64,000 nucleotides of DNA. Origin: Pseudogracilibacillus sp037071985. Lineage in GTDB: Bacteria > Bacillota > Bacilli > Bacillales > Amphibacillaceae. The notes beneath the pieces are model-generated. The model had not been told where the DNA came from, searched no databases, and worked only from the letters and a program-made list of their open reading frames with translations. The translations under genes and the position numbers were made by a program. Of the stretch, positions 26,023 through 35,548 are shown piece by piece. The stretch covers positions 434,001 to 498,000 of the forward strand of contig NZ_JAXHDF010000001.1 of NCBI RefSeq assembly GCF_037071985.1. Reading direction: 5' to 3'. Numbering within the stretch: the stretch's first letter is position 1; each line of letters begins with the position of its first letter.

Positions 26023-27528
26023 TTAACTAGTTTTTAATTGTAAATGATCATGTAAGTGAAGTGCTTCTGCCGTTGACGCGTGAACTTGACGTAATAACTC
26101 CGGATTTTCCATTAATAATTTACCATAAGAAGGGATCATTTCTTTGATTTTTGGCTCCCATTCTTTCATTTGTTCTGGGAAGCAACGGTTTAAGATCTCA
26201 AGCATAATCGATACCGCAGTCGAAGCCCCCGGAGAAGCACCGAGCAGTGCAGCGATTGAACCGTCAGTAGAACTAATTACCTCAGTACCGAACTGAAGTG
26301 TTCCTTTTCCTTTATCCGGCGTATCTTTGATTACCTGAACACGTTGGCCGGCAACGATAAAGTCCCAATCCTCAAGCTTAGCATCTGGGATAAAATCACG
26401 TAATTCTTCAAGTCGTTGTTCTTTTGACAACATTAATTGTTGGATCAAGTATTTTGTCAGTGCCATTTCTTTTGCGCCTGCTGAAAGCATTGTTAAAACA
26501 TTATTCGGCTTGACTGAAGTAATGAGATCAAACATGGAGCCTGTTTTTAAAAACTTTGGCGAAAATCCAGCAAACGGTCCGAATAATAATGACTTTTTAT
26601 TATCAATATACCGTGTATCCAAGTGCGGAACAGACATCGGTGGTGCTCCCACCTTCGCCTTTCCATATACTTTTGCATGATGCTGTTCAATTATTTCAGG
26701 ATTATTACACACCATAAAAATCCCGCTAACAGGGAATCCACCAATATGTTTGCTTTCTGGAATGCCTGTTTTTTGCAGTAAATGCAGGCTACCGCCCCCG
26801 CCCCCAATAAAGACGAATTTGGAAGTGATATATTCTAATTTACCAGCCTGTTCATTACGCACTTTTAACTCCCATGTACCATCACTTGTCTGTTTAAGAT
26901 CTTCGACGTGATGATTGTAATTAATCTCCACATCTTCTTTTTCCAAGTGTTCGAATAACATGCGAGTTAATGCGCCAAAATTAACATCTGTCCCAGTATC
27001 AATCTTGGTAGCTGCGATCGGTTCATTTGAATCACGATCATTCATAATAAGTGGGATCCATTCCATTAATTTCTCAGGATCTTTGGAAAATTCCATACCT
27101 TGAAACAATGGATTGCTTGTCATTGCTTCAAAACGTTTCTTTAAAAATTCAATATTATCTTCACCCTGTACCATGCTCATATGAGGTAATGGCATAATAA
27201 ATTCTTCAGGATTCTGAATTAGGTTACTATTTACTAAATACGACCAAAACTGCATAGATACCTGAAACTGTTCATTTACATTGATCGCTTTACTAATATC
27301 AATAGAGCCATCTGGCTTTTCGGTTGTGTAGTTAAGTTCACACAGAGCCGCATGTCCAGTTCCAGCATTATTTAATTCATGAGAGCTTTCCTCTCCTGCT
27401 TTTTCGAGCTTTTCAAACACTGTAATTTTCCAGTCAGGTGCTAATTCTTTTATGAGTGTGCCTAAAGTAGCACTCATAACTCCAGCACCTATCAAGATAA
27501 CATCTGTTTTAGTTTGTCTGCTGCTCAT
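26023..27528 (-). CDS. mqo: Malate:quinone oxidoreductase
   Basis: Membrane-associated FAD enzyme oxidising malate to oxaloacetate and passing electrons to quinone, in the TCA cycle. It has 501 residues. The N-terminal FAD motif is VILIGAGVMSATLGTLI; ELNNAGTGHAALCELNYT and FVFIGGGGGSLHLLQKTG are characteristic of Mqo. The C-terminal segment includes LGASPGASTAVSIML. It is a single-gene unit. Confidence 0.96.
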   Translation of the reverse strand: MSSRQTKTDVILIGAGVMSATLGTLIKELAPDWKITVFEKLEKAGEESSHELNNAGTGHAALCELNYTTEKPDGSIDISKAINVNEQFQVSMQFWSYLVNSNLIQNPEEFIMPLPHMSMVQGEDNIEFLKKRFEAMTSNPLFQGMEFSKDPEKLMEWIPLIMNDRDSNEPIAATKIDTGTDVNFGALTRMLFEHLEKEDVEINYNHHVEDLKQTSDGTWELKVRNEQAGKLEYITSKFVFIGGGGGSLHLLQKTGIPESKHIGGFPVSGIFMVCNNPEIIEQHHAKVYGKAKVGAPPMSVPHLDTRYIDNKKSLLFGPFAGFSPKFLKTGSMFDLITSVKPNNVLTMLSAGAKEMALTKYLIQQLMLSKEQRLEELRDFIPDAKLEDWDFIVAGQRVQVIKDTPDKGKGTLQFGTEVISSTDGSIAALLGASPGASTAVSIMLEILNRCFPEQMKEWEPKIKEMIPSYGKLLMENPELLRQVHASTAEALHLHDHLQLKTS

Positions 27529-27785
27529 TTTAACCTTCCTTACACCTTAATTTTAAAGAAAGGATGTAACGCTCTGCTAATAATTTTAAAAGCTAGAGCA
27601 CAATGTAATCACACATCTTTTCCATACCAATTATAACATTTATATAAAAGAATAGTTTAATAGAGGACGAGTTAGACTATATTATTTATTAATAGTATGT
27701 AATAATTAAAAGTTATACAAAAGATGGATGAGTAGGAGAATTAACTGTAAGATAAGAACAATTTTTCTTATACTTTATTTAAATG

Positions 27786-28583
27786 TTAACCATTGTAAAG
27801 AACTTTATATGGATTAATGACAATGATTAAGCTTGCGACACCACAATAAAACAGCATGACATAGGCCAAAATATCAAGCAAATCTCCTTGAATGATTACA
27901 AGAGAAAAATTAAATAGTTGATGAGCAATAATTGGAATAACTAGGTTCTTATTCAGGTTGTAGAAAAATGTAATGATAACAGAAAAAGATAAAATTCCAA
28001 TCATAAAAAACACCATGTACTTAATTAAATTAACTCCAGTATAACCTGAGGCAAACCAAAGTGGAGTGTGCCAAAACCCCCATAAAACACCAATTATGAG
28101 AGACGATTTCAAAGGAGAATACTTTTTTTGAAGTTCATTTAAAGCAAACCCTCTCCAACCTAACTCTTCCCCTAAAGGCCCTCTTACTAAGTTATCGAAG
28201 AAGGCAATGATCAAAAATCCAACACTTGTAAATGACAAGGAAAAAGTTTGTGTATCGTTTGTATGAGGAACAAGAAAAATAGTTAAAGCGACGATGATCA
28301 TTTGTATGATGATTATGGTGCTAAGAACAGAAAATTTAATTCTCGTAGAAAATTGTTTTTTTATAAAACGCTTCAATGTTAAATTCGGATAAATTTGATT
28401 AAATATAAAAATAAAGGCTATTGTTGATGACCAAGCAGAAATGATTTGTAACATACTGGTGATGCTTTCTGGTAGGCCAATTAGCATAGCTAAACCAATT
28501 GCTATAAAAAATATAAAAAAAATCAAATAGCTTAGGATAACAAAGGTTGTAAATGGTCGGTTTAATAACTTTTTCTTTTTCAT
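27786..28583 (-). CDS. CPBP-family intramembrane glutamic protease
   Basis: A 265-residue polytopic membrane protein of about eight helices. The Abi/CPBP (CAAX protease) motif 1 is GEELGWRGFALNELQ, with the catalytic Glu pair and Arg. Motif 2 is WGFWHTPLWF, and motif 3 contains AHQLFNFSLV. Such proteins act in bacteriocin immunity, prenyl-protein processing or anti-sigma cleavage; the substrate here is unknown. It lies downstream of a MerR regulator (92 bases between them), which may control it. Confidence 0.88.
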   Translation of the reverse strand: MKKKKLLNRPFTTFVILSYLIFFIFFIAIGLAMLIGLPESITSMLQIISAWSSTIAFIFIFNQIYPNLTLKRFIKKQFSTRIKFSVLSTIIIIQMIIVALTIFLVPHTNDTQTFSLSFTSVGFLIIAFFDNLVRGPLGEELGWRGFALNELQKKYSPLKSSLIIGVLWGFWHTPLWFASGYTGVNLIKYMVFFMIGILSFSVIITFFYNLNKNLVIPIIAHQLFNFSLVIIQGDLLDILAYVMLFYCGVASLIIVINPYKVLYNG

Positions 28584-28674
28584 AAGCGACTCCTTTAAAA
28601 TAAAACATAGAAATTAAAACAATTCATTCAAGATTTATTTTAAACCTGTGGGTTACCCTCAGCTCAATACCTAT

Positions 28675-29469
28675 TTAGTTTATTGGAGAATACATTTCTA
28701 AAAATACACGTTCAAGACCTTCGTTATACGTTGTCAATAATATATTTATATAAGCAATACCTGCTAATTCATACCCATTTTTCCGTGCAAACATTAAAAG
28801 CCTTTCTCCTACATCTTGATCCATATTTTTACCGTCATGAACCGCTCTTCCATTTTCAATGACAGTATACAAACACTTTGGGTAGGAGAGGACTTTACCT
28901 TCGGGGGTTTTTTCAGTATCTTCTATATTTTTTACAATGATAAAATTATCTTTTTTAATGCCTTTATCATCAAAATAAATAACACGTCTTGCTTCAGTTA
29001 AAGTAACAGCTTTCTTTATATTTTCTGTGTTTTTTCTTATAACTTCATATTCATTGTAAGCAGTGTAATCCGTTATTTCTCCTTTAACCTCTAATGGCTT
29101 CATCTCTTTAATCGTAAACTTTCCCAAATGTTCTTTAATTTTAGTACAGTTCTCTTGCACAGATTTTATTTTCTTTAAAAGAAGTTTCTTATATTTAATT
29201 TCTTCAAGGATTTTATCTTCTTTTTCTTCTAATACATATTCTAATTCGGACAGACTCTTATTTTGTCTTATGTCTTGAATCTTCTTAATTTCGATATCAA
29301 GTTCTCGATAAAAATTAGTCGTTATAACATCATGGATATCAAATTGATTATATTTTCGATACCCATTTACATCATCTCGCTTAGGTTTGACTAATTCTTT
29401 TTCCTCGTAATATTTCAACGTATCTCTTGAAACACCTAAAAAATTAGCAACTTGACCAATGGAGTACAT
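28675..29469 (-). CDS. MerR-family regulator with GyrI-like effector domain
   Basis: A 264-residue regulator. The N-terminal MerR winged helix is MYSIGQVANFLGVSRDTLKYYEEKELV, with a wing VNGYRKYN. A long coiled-coil linker (about 75-115) follows, then a GyrI/BmrR-type ligand-binding domain (about 120-264) with conserved acidic positions. This architecture matches BmrR-like multidrug sensors that activate a nearby efflux or detoxification gene, here perhaps the CPBP protein downstream (inference). Confidence 0.85.
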   Translation of the reverse strand: MYSIGQVANFLGVSRDTLKYYEEKELVKPKRDDVNGYRKYNQFDIHDVITTNFYRELDIEIKKIQDIRQNKSLSELEYVLEEKEDKILEEIKYKKLLLKKIKSVQENCTKIKEHLGKFTIKEMKPLEVKGEITDYTAYNEYEVIRKNTENIKKAVTLTEARRVIYFDDKGIKKDNFIIVKNIEDTEKTPEGKVLSYPKCLYTVIENGRAVHDGKNMDQDVGERLLMFARKNGYELAGIAYINILLTTYNEGLERVFLEMYSPIN

Positions 29470-29547
29470 AGTTTCTCCCCCTTAGAATGGTAAAGAAATA
29501 ATTGATTTAAAAAAAGAATTAAATTTGTAGAAAGCGATCGTTTATTA

Positions 29548-30165
29548 TCAATCTTCAACCTTTACTGTGTTTAGAAAAAAAGCAATATGTTCTTTCATTT
29601 TATTTTCAATCTCACTCGTTTCTTTACGATCGAAACGAAGTATATTATATTCGGTCAACATAGAGAATATTGGATACTGGTATTCTGCCGCAAGAAGTGC
29701 TGGTTTTAGCGGTTTAACTTTACCTTGGGAGATTAACTTTTCAAATACCAACTCAAGAAAATCGAGTGTCTTTTGAATAATGTCATATAGAAATATATCC
29801 CTAACAAATGATTGTCTAAAATGTTCCATATATAAGATGCGCCAAAGTTTCTCATTTATAGGGTTATCTATGTGGACTTTAAAGTTTTTAAACCCTTGGT
29901 TAAAAAAATCTTCTAGGCTTGATTGAGTTAAAATTTGATCAAGCATTTCTATAGATGGGAGTGTCTTTGAAAATTCATATTGAAAAAGCTCAAAAATCGT
30001 TGTAAGAATTTCTTCCTTATTTTTAAAATGATTATAAAGTGAACTTTCCTTTATACCAACTTCCCTAGTAATCTCTCTAATCGATACGCCATTATATCCT
30101 TCTTTGGAAAATAAATCGATTGCAACCTCTAAGATTTTTTCCTTAGTTGGAATGTTGTTTGTCAT
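29548..30165 (-). CDS. TetR/AcrR-family regulator
   Basis: A 205-residue repressor. The HTH is KILEVAIDLFSKEGYNGVSIREI..GIKESSLYNHFKNKEEIL, a textbook TetR N-terminus; the rest is the helical ligand domain. The ATG overlaps the stop of the upstream hydrolase gene by four bases (ATGA), so the two form one operon. The palindrome at 31250-31267 upstream of the hydrolase is the likely operator. Confidence 0.92.
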   Translation of the reverse strand: MTNNIPTKEKILEVAIDLFSKEGYNGVSIREITREVGIKESSLYNHFKNKEEILTTIFELFQYEFSKTLPSIEMLDQILTQSSLEDFFNQGFKNFKVHIDNPINEKLWRILYMEHFRQSFVRDIFLYDIIQKTLDFLELVFEKLISQGKVKPLKPALLAAEYQYPIFSMLTEYNILRFDRKETSEIENKMKEHIAFFLNTVKVED

Positions 30166-31211
30166 TTGATGTCTTTATTCTCCTTTCGTATTGAATATAT
30201 TGGAAGAACCTGATTAATCATTAATTGATTGAACTTGTAAGGCTCTTCAAAACAGGCTAAATGACCCGACTCTTTAAAAATAATTAAATGTTTTTCCTCT
30301 GCTTTGATAAAATGAAAATATTCTTCTATTAGGTCCGTAAAGACAATTCTGTCATGCTTCCCAGTGATAAAAAATATTGGTACTTTTATCTTTGGAACTA
30401 ATGTAAAGAAATTTAAGCTAGTTAGTTCATTCCAAAGATGCGTTGCTGAAAATCCAAATCCCTTCATAAAGGTTAGTTTTTCTTTAATATTTAAATGGGA
30501 GCTAAGTATGCAATTTATATTAATAAGGAATGCGTTTTTCTTAAATGTTACCCCATTAAATTTAGTAAGCCATTTTCGCTGAACAACCATATGATCCATT
30601 TTACGGTAAACTCCGCTTTCAGGAAAGCCAATATTATTAAGTTGATTTATAGCTTTTTGATTATTCTTATTTTGGGCCATCTGTATGGTAAAGTTATAGG
30701 ATCTTTTTTCTTCTTTTTCCCTATGGATTGGTTGGTTAATACCTACATAGGCATAAAGCAAATGAGGGTATTTTTGTGCAAAAAGTAGTCCTAATGCCGC
30801 TCCAGTTGAGTGACCCATAAGAAAGACTTTGTTTTTCTTAAATCTCTTTAATAAATATAGAACTAGTTCATAAGCATCTTGTAATAGCTGGTTAATGTTC
30901 ATACTTTCAGTTGGAATGTTCGGCGAATAGGATTTTCCGGATCCACGTTGATCCCAATTTACTACAAGATAATGTTTTTCTAATACTGTGTTGTATTTTT
31001 GTTGTACGCCTGTTTGAGAACTTCCAGGTCCCCCATGAAGGAAAAGTAAAATAGGCAGTTCCTCATTATTACCTCTTACTGTTATCCATTGATCTATACC
31101 ACCAAGGGTTAGCTTTTTCAAGGCAGATACGGCTGTTGAGTTTAGATTTCCTTGCTTATCTTTATAAGGTGAAATAGAGCCACCAATGATTTTTTTAAGC
31201 ATAAGGTTCAC
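30162..31211 (-). CDS. Alpha/beta hydrolase (proline iminopeptidase-like)
   Basis: A 349-residue hydrolase with the oxyanion motif FLHGGPGSSQTG and the nucleophile elbow FLMGHSTGAALGL. The acid sits in a PIFFITGKHDRIV segment, and the catalytic His in ESGHLACFEEP. The HGGPG motif groups it with prolyl aminopeptidase (S33) and related esterases. The substrate is unknown. It leads a two-gene operon with the TetR repressor, a pairing seen with xenobiotic-responsive esterases. Confidence 0.87.
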   Translation of the reverse strand: MNLMLKKIIGGSISPYKDKQGNLNSTAVSALKKLTLGGIDQWITVRGNNEELPILLFLHGGPGSSQTGVQQKYNTVLEKHYLVVNWDQRGSGKSYSPNIPTESMNINQLLQDAYELVLYLLKRFKKNKVFLMGHSTGAALGLLFAQKYPHLLYAYVGINQPIHREKEEKRSYNFTIQMAQNKNNQKAINQLNNIGFPESGVYRKMDHMVVQRKWLTKFNGVTFKKNAFLININCILSSHLNIKEKLTFMKGFGFSATHLWNELTSLNFFTLVPKIKVPIFFITGKHDRIVFTDLIEEYFHFIKAEEKHLIIFKESGHLACFEEPYKFNQLMINQVLPIYSIRKENKDIK

Positions 31212-31249
31212 TCCTCTTTATAATAGTGGGTGATTATTTTCGTAATATA

Positions 31250-31267
31250 AACTAACGTTCGTTAGTT
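31250..31267. promoter_or_regulatory. TetR operator palindrome
   Basis: A perfect 8-2-8 palindrome AACTAACG-TT-CGTTAGTT lies about 40 bases upstream of the hydrolase ATG. The sequence is of the TAACG/CGTTA kind bound by many TetR/FadR-like repressors. Confidence 0.8.
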
Positions 31268-31435
31268 ATGAATTATAGACAGAAATTCATTCGAATGCAA
31301 TGGGTAATTACAAAAAAATCTAAAAATTCATGTAAAAGGTAAAGAGTAATTAAAACTAATAGTTTATATGAAATAAAATCTAGGGATAAAACACGGCACG
31401 TGGTATAATAGTCCTGCTAAAATTACTTACTCGCA
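31268..31435. other. AT-rich spacer, nothing identified
   Basis: No gene, repeat or hairpin of note was seen on either strand. Confidence 0.5.
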
Positions 31436-31656
31436 TTGTTTGAGCCTGTTAAAAAGGATATAAAATCATTACAGAAAGACATTGAAACAGCAGTTCTTGA
31501 GAAGGAAAAAGCTGAAAAAGAAGAGCCGAAAAGAAAGCAGCAGAACGAGCCGCTGCAGAAAAGGCTAAAGAAGAACAAAAAAACGAGACTACAGCCGTGG
31601 GGAACTTGCGGCAATAGACTAGTCAGATATAAGATTAGTATAAAAATGACGGGATA
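31436..31656 (+). pseudogene. Frameshifted Lys/Glu/Ala-rich fragment
   Basis: A charged, coiled-coil-like stretch (SLQKDIETAVLEKEKAEKEE) runs in one frame. It continues more naturally after a one-base shift as KAAERAAAEKAKEEQKNE, then hits a stop. This is typical of the linker in secreted or membrane-anchored Firmicutes proteins, but neither the N-terminal nor the C-terminal domain remains. No ribosome site precedes it. It appears to be the remnant of a larger gene; the parent family is not identifiable from this fragment. Confidence 0.4.
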
Positions 31657-31675
31657 AAAGTATTTATTGAAGAAG

Positions 31676-31813
31676 AGGACGAACGATGCTAGTTTTAGGA
31701 AAGCTTCGGAAATATACTTCGCTTTTAACAAGAAAGGCCTAGAGCTTCTAGAGCTCTCCTTACCTGATTCGCTTTAGTCTCTTGACTCGTGGGGCTGCAT
31801 GTTCGTTCGTCCT
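31676..31813. repeat. MITE-like element with AGGACGAACGA terminal inverted repeats
   Basis: About 138 bases bounded by AGGACGAACGA (31676-31686) and TCGTTCGTCCT (31803-31813), perfectly inverted. Inside are a block AAGCTTCGGAAATATACTTCGCTTTT, related in wording to the GCGAAGTATTTCGCC..GGCTTCCGAAAAT block of copy 1 at 1-252, and a small hairpin AGAGCTTCTAGAGCTCT. It has no coding capacity. Confidence 0.5.
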
Positions 31814-31924
31814 TTGGTTTTACTTATTTCCAAGTTTCAATTTTATTTATACACTTTTATCTTGTTAGAATTAAATTAAGCTGCCCAAAATTTATTCCAT
31901 CAAGAGATGTTAGAAGTTTTTACC

Positions 31925-32737
31925 CTAAAGTAAAATATCCGCCCAGATTTTCACCGCAGTTGCACCAATTAATATCGCTAGAATCCATTGTAGAAGCTTT
32001 GTATTTACTTTTTGTCCAGCCTTTGCTCCTAAGGGAGATGCTATTAGACTAGCAACCACCATAACTAGCGCAGGAAAGAATTCCACCTGTCCTGTTGTAA
32101 TTTTACCAACGGTTGCTCCAATAGAAGAAATGAAGGTAATCGCTAGAGAAGAAGCTATGGTTACACGTGTTGGTAATTTTAAAATAACGAGCATAATTGG
32201 AACTAACAGAAATGCCCCGGCTGCCCCAACAATTCCTGCTCCGACTCCAACTACGAAGGCGAAACACGCAGCCAACCATTTATTAAATGTCACTTGATCA
32301 GGCGGGATATCGTCTCTTCCTTTCTTCGGTAAAAACATCATTACTGCGGCTAAGAGAGCCAATATTCCATAAACAAGATTGATAAGATCCCCAGTCATCA
32401 TTCTAGAACCATAACTGCCAATAAAACTTCCAATTAATATACTTACCCCCATAAAGGTGATTAGCGTTTTATTCAAATAGCCACCTTTCCGATAAGCCCA
32501 TACACCTCCAATAGTTGCAAAGAAAACTTGGACTGCACTTATCCCAGAAACTTCATGAGCGGTAAACGCTGCTAAGCCGAGTAGCGGCGGGATATAAAGT
32601 AGGAGTGGATATTTTATAATCGATCCACCAATCCCAACCATACCGGAGATAAATGAACCGATAAATCCAATTAAGAAAATGGTGAGGATAAATAGTAAAT
32701 CCATTTGTTTTCCTCCTTTATTAAAAAAGGGAACCAT
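31925..32737 (-). CDS. TauE/SafE-family sulfite/sulfonate exporter
   Basis: A 270-residue membrane protein with about eight helices in two inverted halves (TSUP family; GFIGSFISGMVGIGGSIIKYPLL and GAGIVGAAGAFLLVPIML repeats). TSUP proteins move sulfur anions such as sulfite, thiosulfate or sulfonates. It is the last gene of the cst-type persulfide operon, where an exporter for the thiosulfate or sulfite produced by the dioxygenase is expected (TauE/CstX role, inference). It overlaps nothing and lies 21 bases downstream of a TusA gene. Confidence 0.88.
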   Translation of the reverse strand: MVPFFNKGGKQMDLLFILTIFLIGFIGSFISGMVGIGGSIIKYPLLLYIPPLLGLAAFTAHEVSGISAVQVFFATIGGVWAYRKGGYLNKTLITFMGVSILIGSFIGSYGSRMMTGDLINLVYGILALLAAVMMFLPKKGRDDIPPDQVTFNKWLAACFAFVVGVGAGIVGAAGAFLLVPIMLVILKLPTRVTIASSLAITFISSIGATVGKITTGQVEFFPALVMVVASLIASPLGAKAGQKVNTKLLQWILAILIGATAVKIWADILL

Positions 32738-32758
32738 CTTGGCTCCCTCATTATTTTT

Positions 32759-32986
32759 TTATCCTTTTTTTATCCAAAATTTGAAAACACCGTCTTCTTC
32801 TTTATCTTTTAATAATTCATGACCACCAGATTTTGTCCATGCTAACAGGTCACTTTTTGAACCTTTATCAGTTGCATGAACTTCTAATACTTCTCCTTTA
32901 GCTAACTCATTGATCGCTTTCTTTGTTCTTACAATCGGCATCGGACAAGCAAGTCCTTTTGCATCCACTATTTTTACTACGTTCAT
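32759..32986 (-). CDS. TusA-family sulfur carrier (promoter-distal copy)
   Basis: A 75-residue TusA fold (SirA-like) with the conserved persulfide Cys in LACPMPIVRTKKAI. ATG 32986 is chosen over 32995 because AAAGGAG is only one to two bases from the latter; the shorter form also has the same length as its paralogue at 36114-36341. It ferries sulfane sulfur between rhodanese and dioxygenase domains of this operon. Confidence 0.9.
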   Translation of the reverse strand: MNVVKIVDAKGLACPMPIVRTKKAINELAKGEVLEVHATDKGSKSDLLAWTKSGGHELLKDKEEDGVFKFWIKKG

Positions 32987-33032
32987 TACATACATTCTCC
33001 TTTTCCCTTTTTATTAAAGAAATAACATTGTG

Positions 33033-34160
33033 TTATCTAACAGCACAACGGTTAGGACCAATTTCCATTTCACGTTGTTTTTCTTCATCTGGGCTGATCT
33101 TACCCATATTTGTTTCACGGATCTCTTGATAGGAATTAGGTTGTGGTGGTAAGTTCTCCGTTACTAATTTTCGAAATGCTGCTTCTTCTTTAATGTTTAA
33201 TCCATGGTTTTGTTCAAAAAGAGTACCTAACTTCTCAGAAACACTACCGTCTTCATTTAATTCATCAATAATCATAAAATGGGCTGGAAGAACAATTAGT
33301 TCCTCTGATAGTTCTTTATACCGTTTGTAAAGACTATCTCTTAAATCGGCTACCCAATCTTCTGCTTTTCCGGCCAAATCAGGTCTTCCTATTGAATCAA
33401 TGAATAGAATATCCCCTGTAAATAAATAGCTGTCATCTACGATCAGAGAGGTAGAGCCGATTGTATGACCAGGTGAATATAAAGCTTGAATCGTTATGGT
33501 CGTATTTCCAATTCTGACTGTTGTATCACTCTCTAACGGTTTATATTCAAAGGTTACTTCTGTTGCATCTTTTGGAGGTAACCAGTATGTTGCACCTGTT
33601 TTCTCTGCAATCACTCGACCACCTGATATATGATCGGCATGTAAATGGGTGTCAAATACATGTGTAATCGTTGCACCAATGTCTCTAGCAAATTCAGTAA
33701 AGACAGATGTCATTCTAGTTGGGTCAATAATTGCAGCTTCTCCATTTGAAACGACCATATAAGATAGACAACCTTTCCCAATTCGGACAAATTGATAAAC
33801 TTCCCCACCATCTTTTAAGTTTCCAACTTTAACTGGTTCTAAGTGTTCACTCCATGCCTTCATTCCGCCAGTTAGGTAAGCTACATCTAATCCTTTTTCG
33901 GAAATCATCTCTGCAATCATGATAGAGGAACCTTCTTTGGCACATACAACTAAAATATCTTTATCTTCTGGAAGTTTATCTAAAATGCTTTCTACACCAT
34001 CTAATAACTCAAAATAAGGTACATTTAAGTGAGTAAAGTTGGTGCCTTCAATTTTCCAATCATTAAAGTCACTTTCATTTCGAACATCTAAAATAAATAG
34101 ATTTTCTTGATTGATAATTTTTTGTGTCACTTCATGTGAAGTCATTTTTCTTAAAGACAA
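33033..34160 (-). CDS. cstB: Rhodanese-persulfide dioxygenase fusion (CstB-like)
   Basis: A 375-residue fusion. Residues 1-110 form a rhodanese domain with its active Cys in VVCAKEGSS. Residues about 120-340 form a metallo-beta-lactamase-fold persulfide dioxygenase with THLHADHISGG, SPGHTIGS, the metal Asp in FTGDILF and the late His in LPAHF. This oxidises glutathione-, bacillithiol- or CoA-type persulfide to sulfite, or, with rhodanese, thiosulfate. S. aureus CstB carries the same domain kinds in a different order (dioxygenase first), so this is a rearranged equivalent. The C-terminus ends in an extra Cys (NRCAVR). Confidence 0.9.
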   Translation of the reverse strand: MSLRKMTSHEVTQKIINQENLFILDVRNESDFNDWKIEGTNFTHLNVPYFELLDGVESILDKLPEDKDILVVCAKEGSSIMIAEMISEKGLDVAYLTGGMKAWSEHLEPVKVGNLKDGGEVYQFVRIGKGCLSYMVVSNGEAAIIDPTRMTSVFTEFARDIGATITHVFDTHLHADHISGGRVIAEKTGATYWLPPKDATEVTFEYKPLESDTTVRIGNTTITIQALYSPGHTIGSTSLIVDDSYLFTGDILFIDSIGRPDLAGKAEDWVADLRDSLYKRYKELSEELIVLPAHFMIIDELNEDGSVSEKLGTLFEQNHGLNIKEEAAFRKLVTENLPPQPNSYQEIRETNMGKISPDEEKQREMEIGPNRCAVR

Positions 34161-34244
34161 TTTAAATACCTCCTGTAGTATATAATTCGTTTTAAAAATA
34201 TATATTAATTAACATGTTTTGTTACCTCTAACCTTTTTCTTATA

Positions 34245-34820
34245 CTAATCTACTGATTTTTCAGTTTTACCTTTCCAATTAATCATTCCAGGTACGACGT
34301 TCACTACATTTTTAAATCCCTTTTCCGTAAGTTTTTGTGCTGCTAGATCACTTCGATTTCCAGTTCGACAAACAACATAAATTGGACTCTCAGCATTTAA
34401 TTCATTTAATCGATTATCTAATTCACCAAACGGAATCGATTTTGCTTTCGGAATGTGACTAAAAATGTACTCCGCTTGTTCCCTCACATCTAACACGATC
34501 AATTCCTCATGAGAAGAAAGCTTTTCGGCTAATTCGTCGTTACTAATCACATGAGGATGTTTCTTTTCCAATTTTTCTTCTCCACTCGCTTTACGTAAAT
34601 AATGCTTCAACACATCGCCATTTTCTACAGTACCTAAATAGTCGTGTCCTGCACTAGTAGCCCAAGCTTGCAAATCCGCTTTTGACCCCTTATCTGTTGC
34701 CTGAACTTCAATAACTTCACCAGCTTCCAAGTTTTGAATTGCTTTTTTCGTTTTTACAATCGGCATTGGACAAGCTAGCCCTTTTGCATCTAATACATAA
34801 TTAGAAGCTATTTCTTTCAT
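34245..34820 (-). CDS. TusA-rhodanese fusion sulfurtransferase (CstA-like)
   Basis: A 191-residue protein with two sulfur-relay domains. An N-terminal TusA domain (LACPMPIVKTKKAI, residues about 7-75) is followed by a rhodanese domain (about 95-185) with active Cys in VVCRTGNRSDLA. Covalent linkage of carrier and transferase suggests direct handover of sulfane sulfur toward the dioxygenase next in the operon. Multidomain CstA of S. aureus plays the equivalent role. Confidence 0.9.
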   Translation of the reverse strand: MKEIASNYVLDAKGLACPMPIVKTKKAIQNLEAGEVIEVQATDKGSKADLQAWATSAGHDYLGTVENGDVLKHYLRKASGEEKLEKKHPHVISNDELAEKLSSHEELIVLDVREQAEYIFSHIPKAKSIPFGELDNRLNELNAESPIYVVCRTGNRSDLAAQKLTEKGFKNVVNVVPGMINWKGKTEKSVD

Positions 34821-34849
34821 AAAAAACCCTCCTATATAAATTCCTTAAA

Positions 34850-35140
34850 TTATTCAACCGGTCCTTTCCAATCGAGCATACCGCCAGCCATGTTAATAGC
34901 AGTAAACCCATGACTTTCAAGAAGTTCTGCTGCCCGGCCACTTCGACCGCCAGAACGGCAGACCATAATATACGTTTCCTTTTTATCTAATTCATGCATT
35001 CGCGCTTCCAATAGACCGAGTGGAATATGGAGCGCTCCGGGAATAATTCCTTGCGCTACTTCATCTGCTTCCCGTACGTCAATCAATTTTACGTCTTCAT
35101 TTAGTTTTTCCTGTACTTGATTCGTTGTATATTCCTTCAT
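34850..35140 (-). CDS. Single-domain rhodanese
   Basis: A 96-residue rhodanese with ADEVAQGIIPGALHIPLG and the active loop VCRSGGRSGRAAELL. It is 29 bases upstream of the TusA-rhodanese fusion and 13 bases downstream of the membrane-anchored rhodanese, in one operon. It transfers sulfane sulfur to thiol acceptors. Confidence 0.92.
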   Translation of the reverse strand: MKEYTTNQVQEKLNEDVKLIDVREADEVAQGIIPGALHIPLGLLEARMHELDKKETYIMVCRSGGRSGRAAELLESHGFTAINMAGGMLDWKGPVE

Positions 35141-35153
35141 TTTTCCTCTCTCC

Positions 35154-35522
35154 TTATCTATTCCAATTGCTCACTCCGCTTTTTACATCTGTAATTTTTA
35201 TAAAACCCATTTTCTTTAATACTTTGCTCGCTTTTTTACTTCTCATTCCGCTTTGACAAATAACAACTACTTCTTTTTCCTTATTTAACTGATTCGCCTT
35301 ATTGGATAGCTGATGAAGCGGAATATTTATAAAACCTGGAATATGATAGTATCCAAACTCACCTTCTGTACGCACATCAATAAATTGCAGATCTTTATCC
35401 TTCAATAGTTCTTTAAGTTCTGCAATTTTAATCTGCTTCACCCCTTTTACCGGGAGAAAACGGGAAAGTATGAACAAAACTACTAAAACTGCAATAATCG
35501 TATCAATCCGTAAAAAATCCAT
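35154..35522 (-). CDS. Membrane-anchored rhodanese
   Basis: A 122-residue protein with one N-terminal membrane helix (TIIAVLVVLFILSRFLPV) and a cytoplasmic rhodanese domain carrying the active loop VICQSGMRSKKASKVL. Anchoring would place it at the membrane, next to sulfide:quinone oxidation or the TSUP exporter (inference). It is similar to B. subtilis YqhL-like proteins. Confidence 0.9.
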   Translation of the reverse strand: MDFLRIDTIIAVLVVLFILSRFLPVKGVKQIKIAELKELLKDKDLQFIDVRTEGEFGYYHIPGFINIPLHQLSNKANQLNKEKEVVVICQSGMRSKKASKVLKKMGFIKITDVKSGVSNWNR

Positions 35523-35548
35523 TGAATCCTCCCATGTATGAATAAAGT

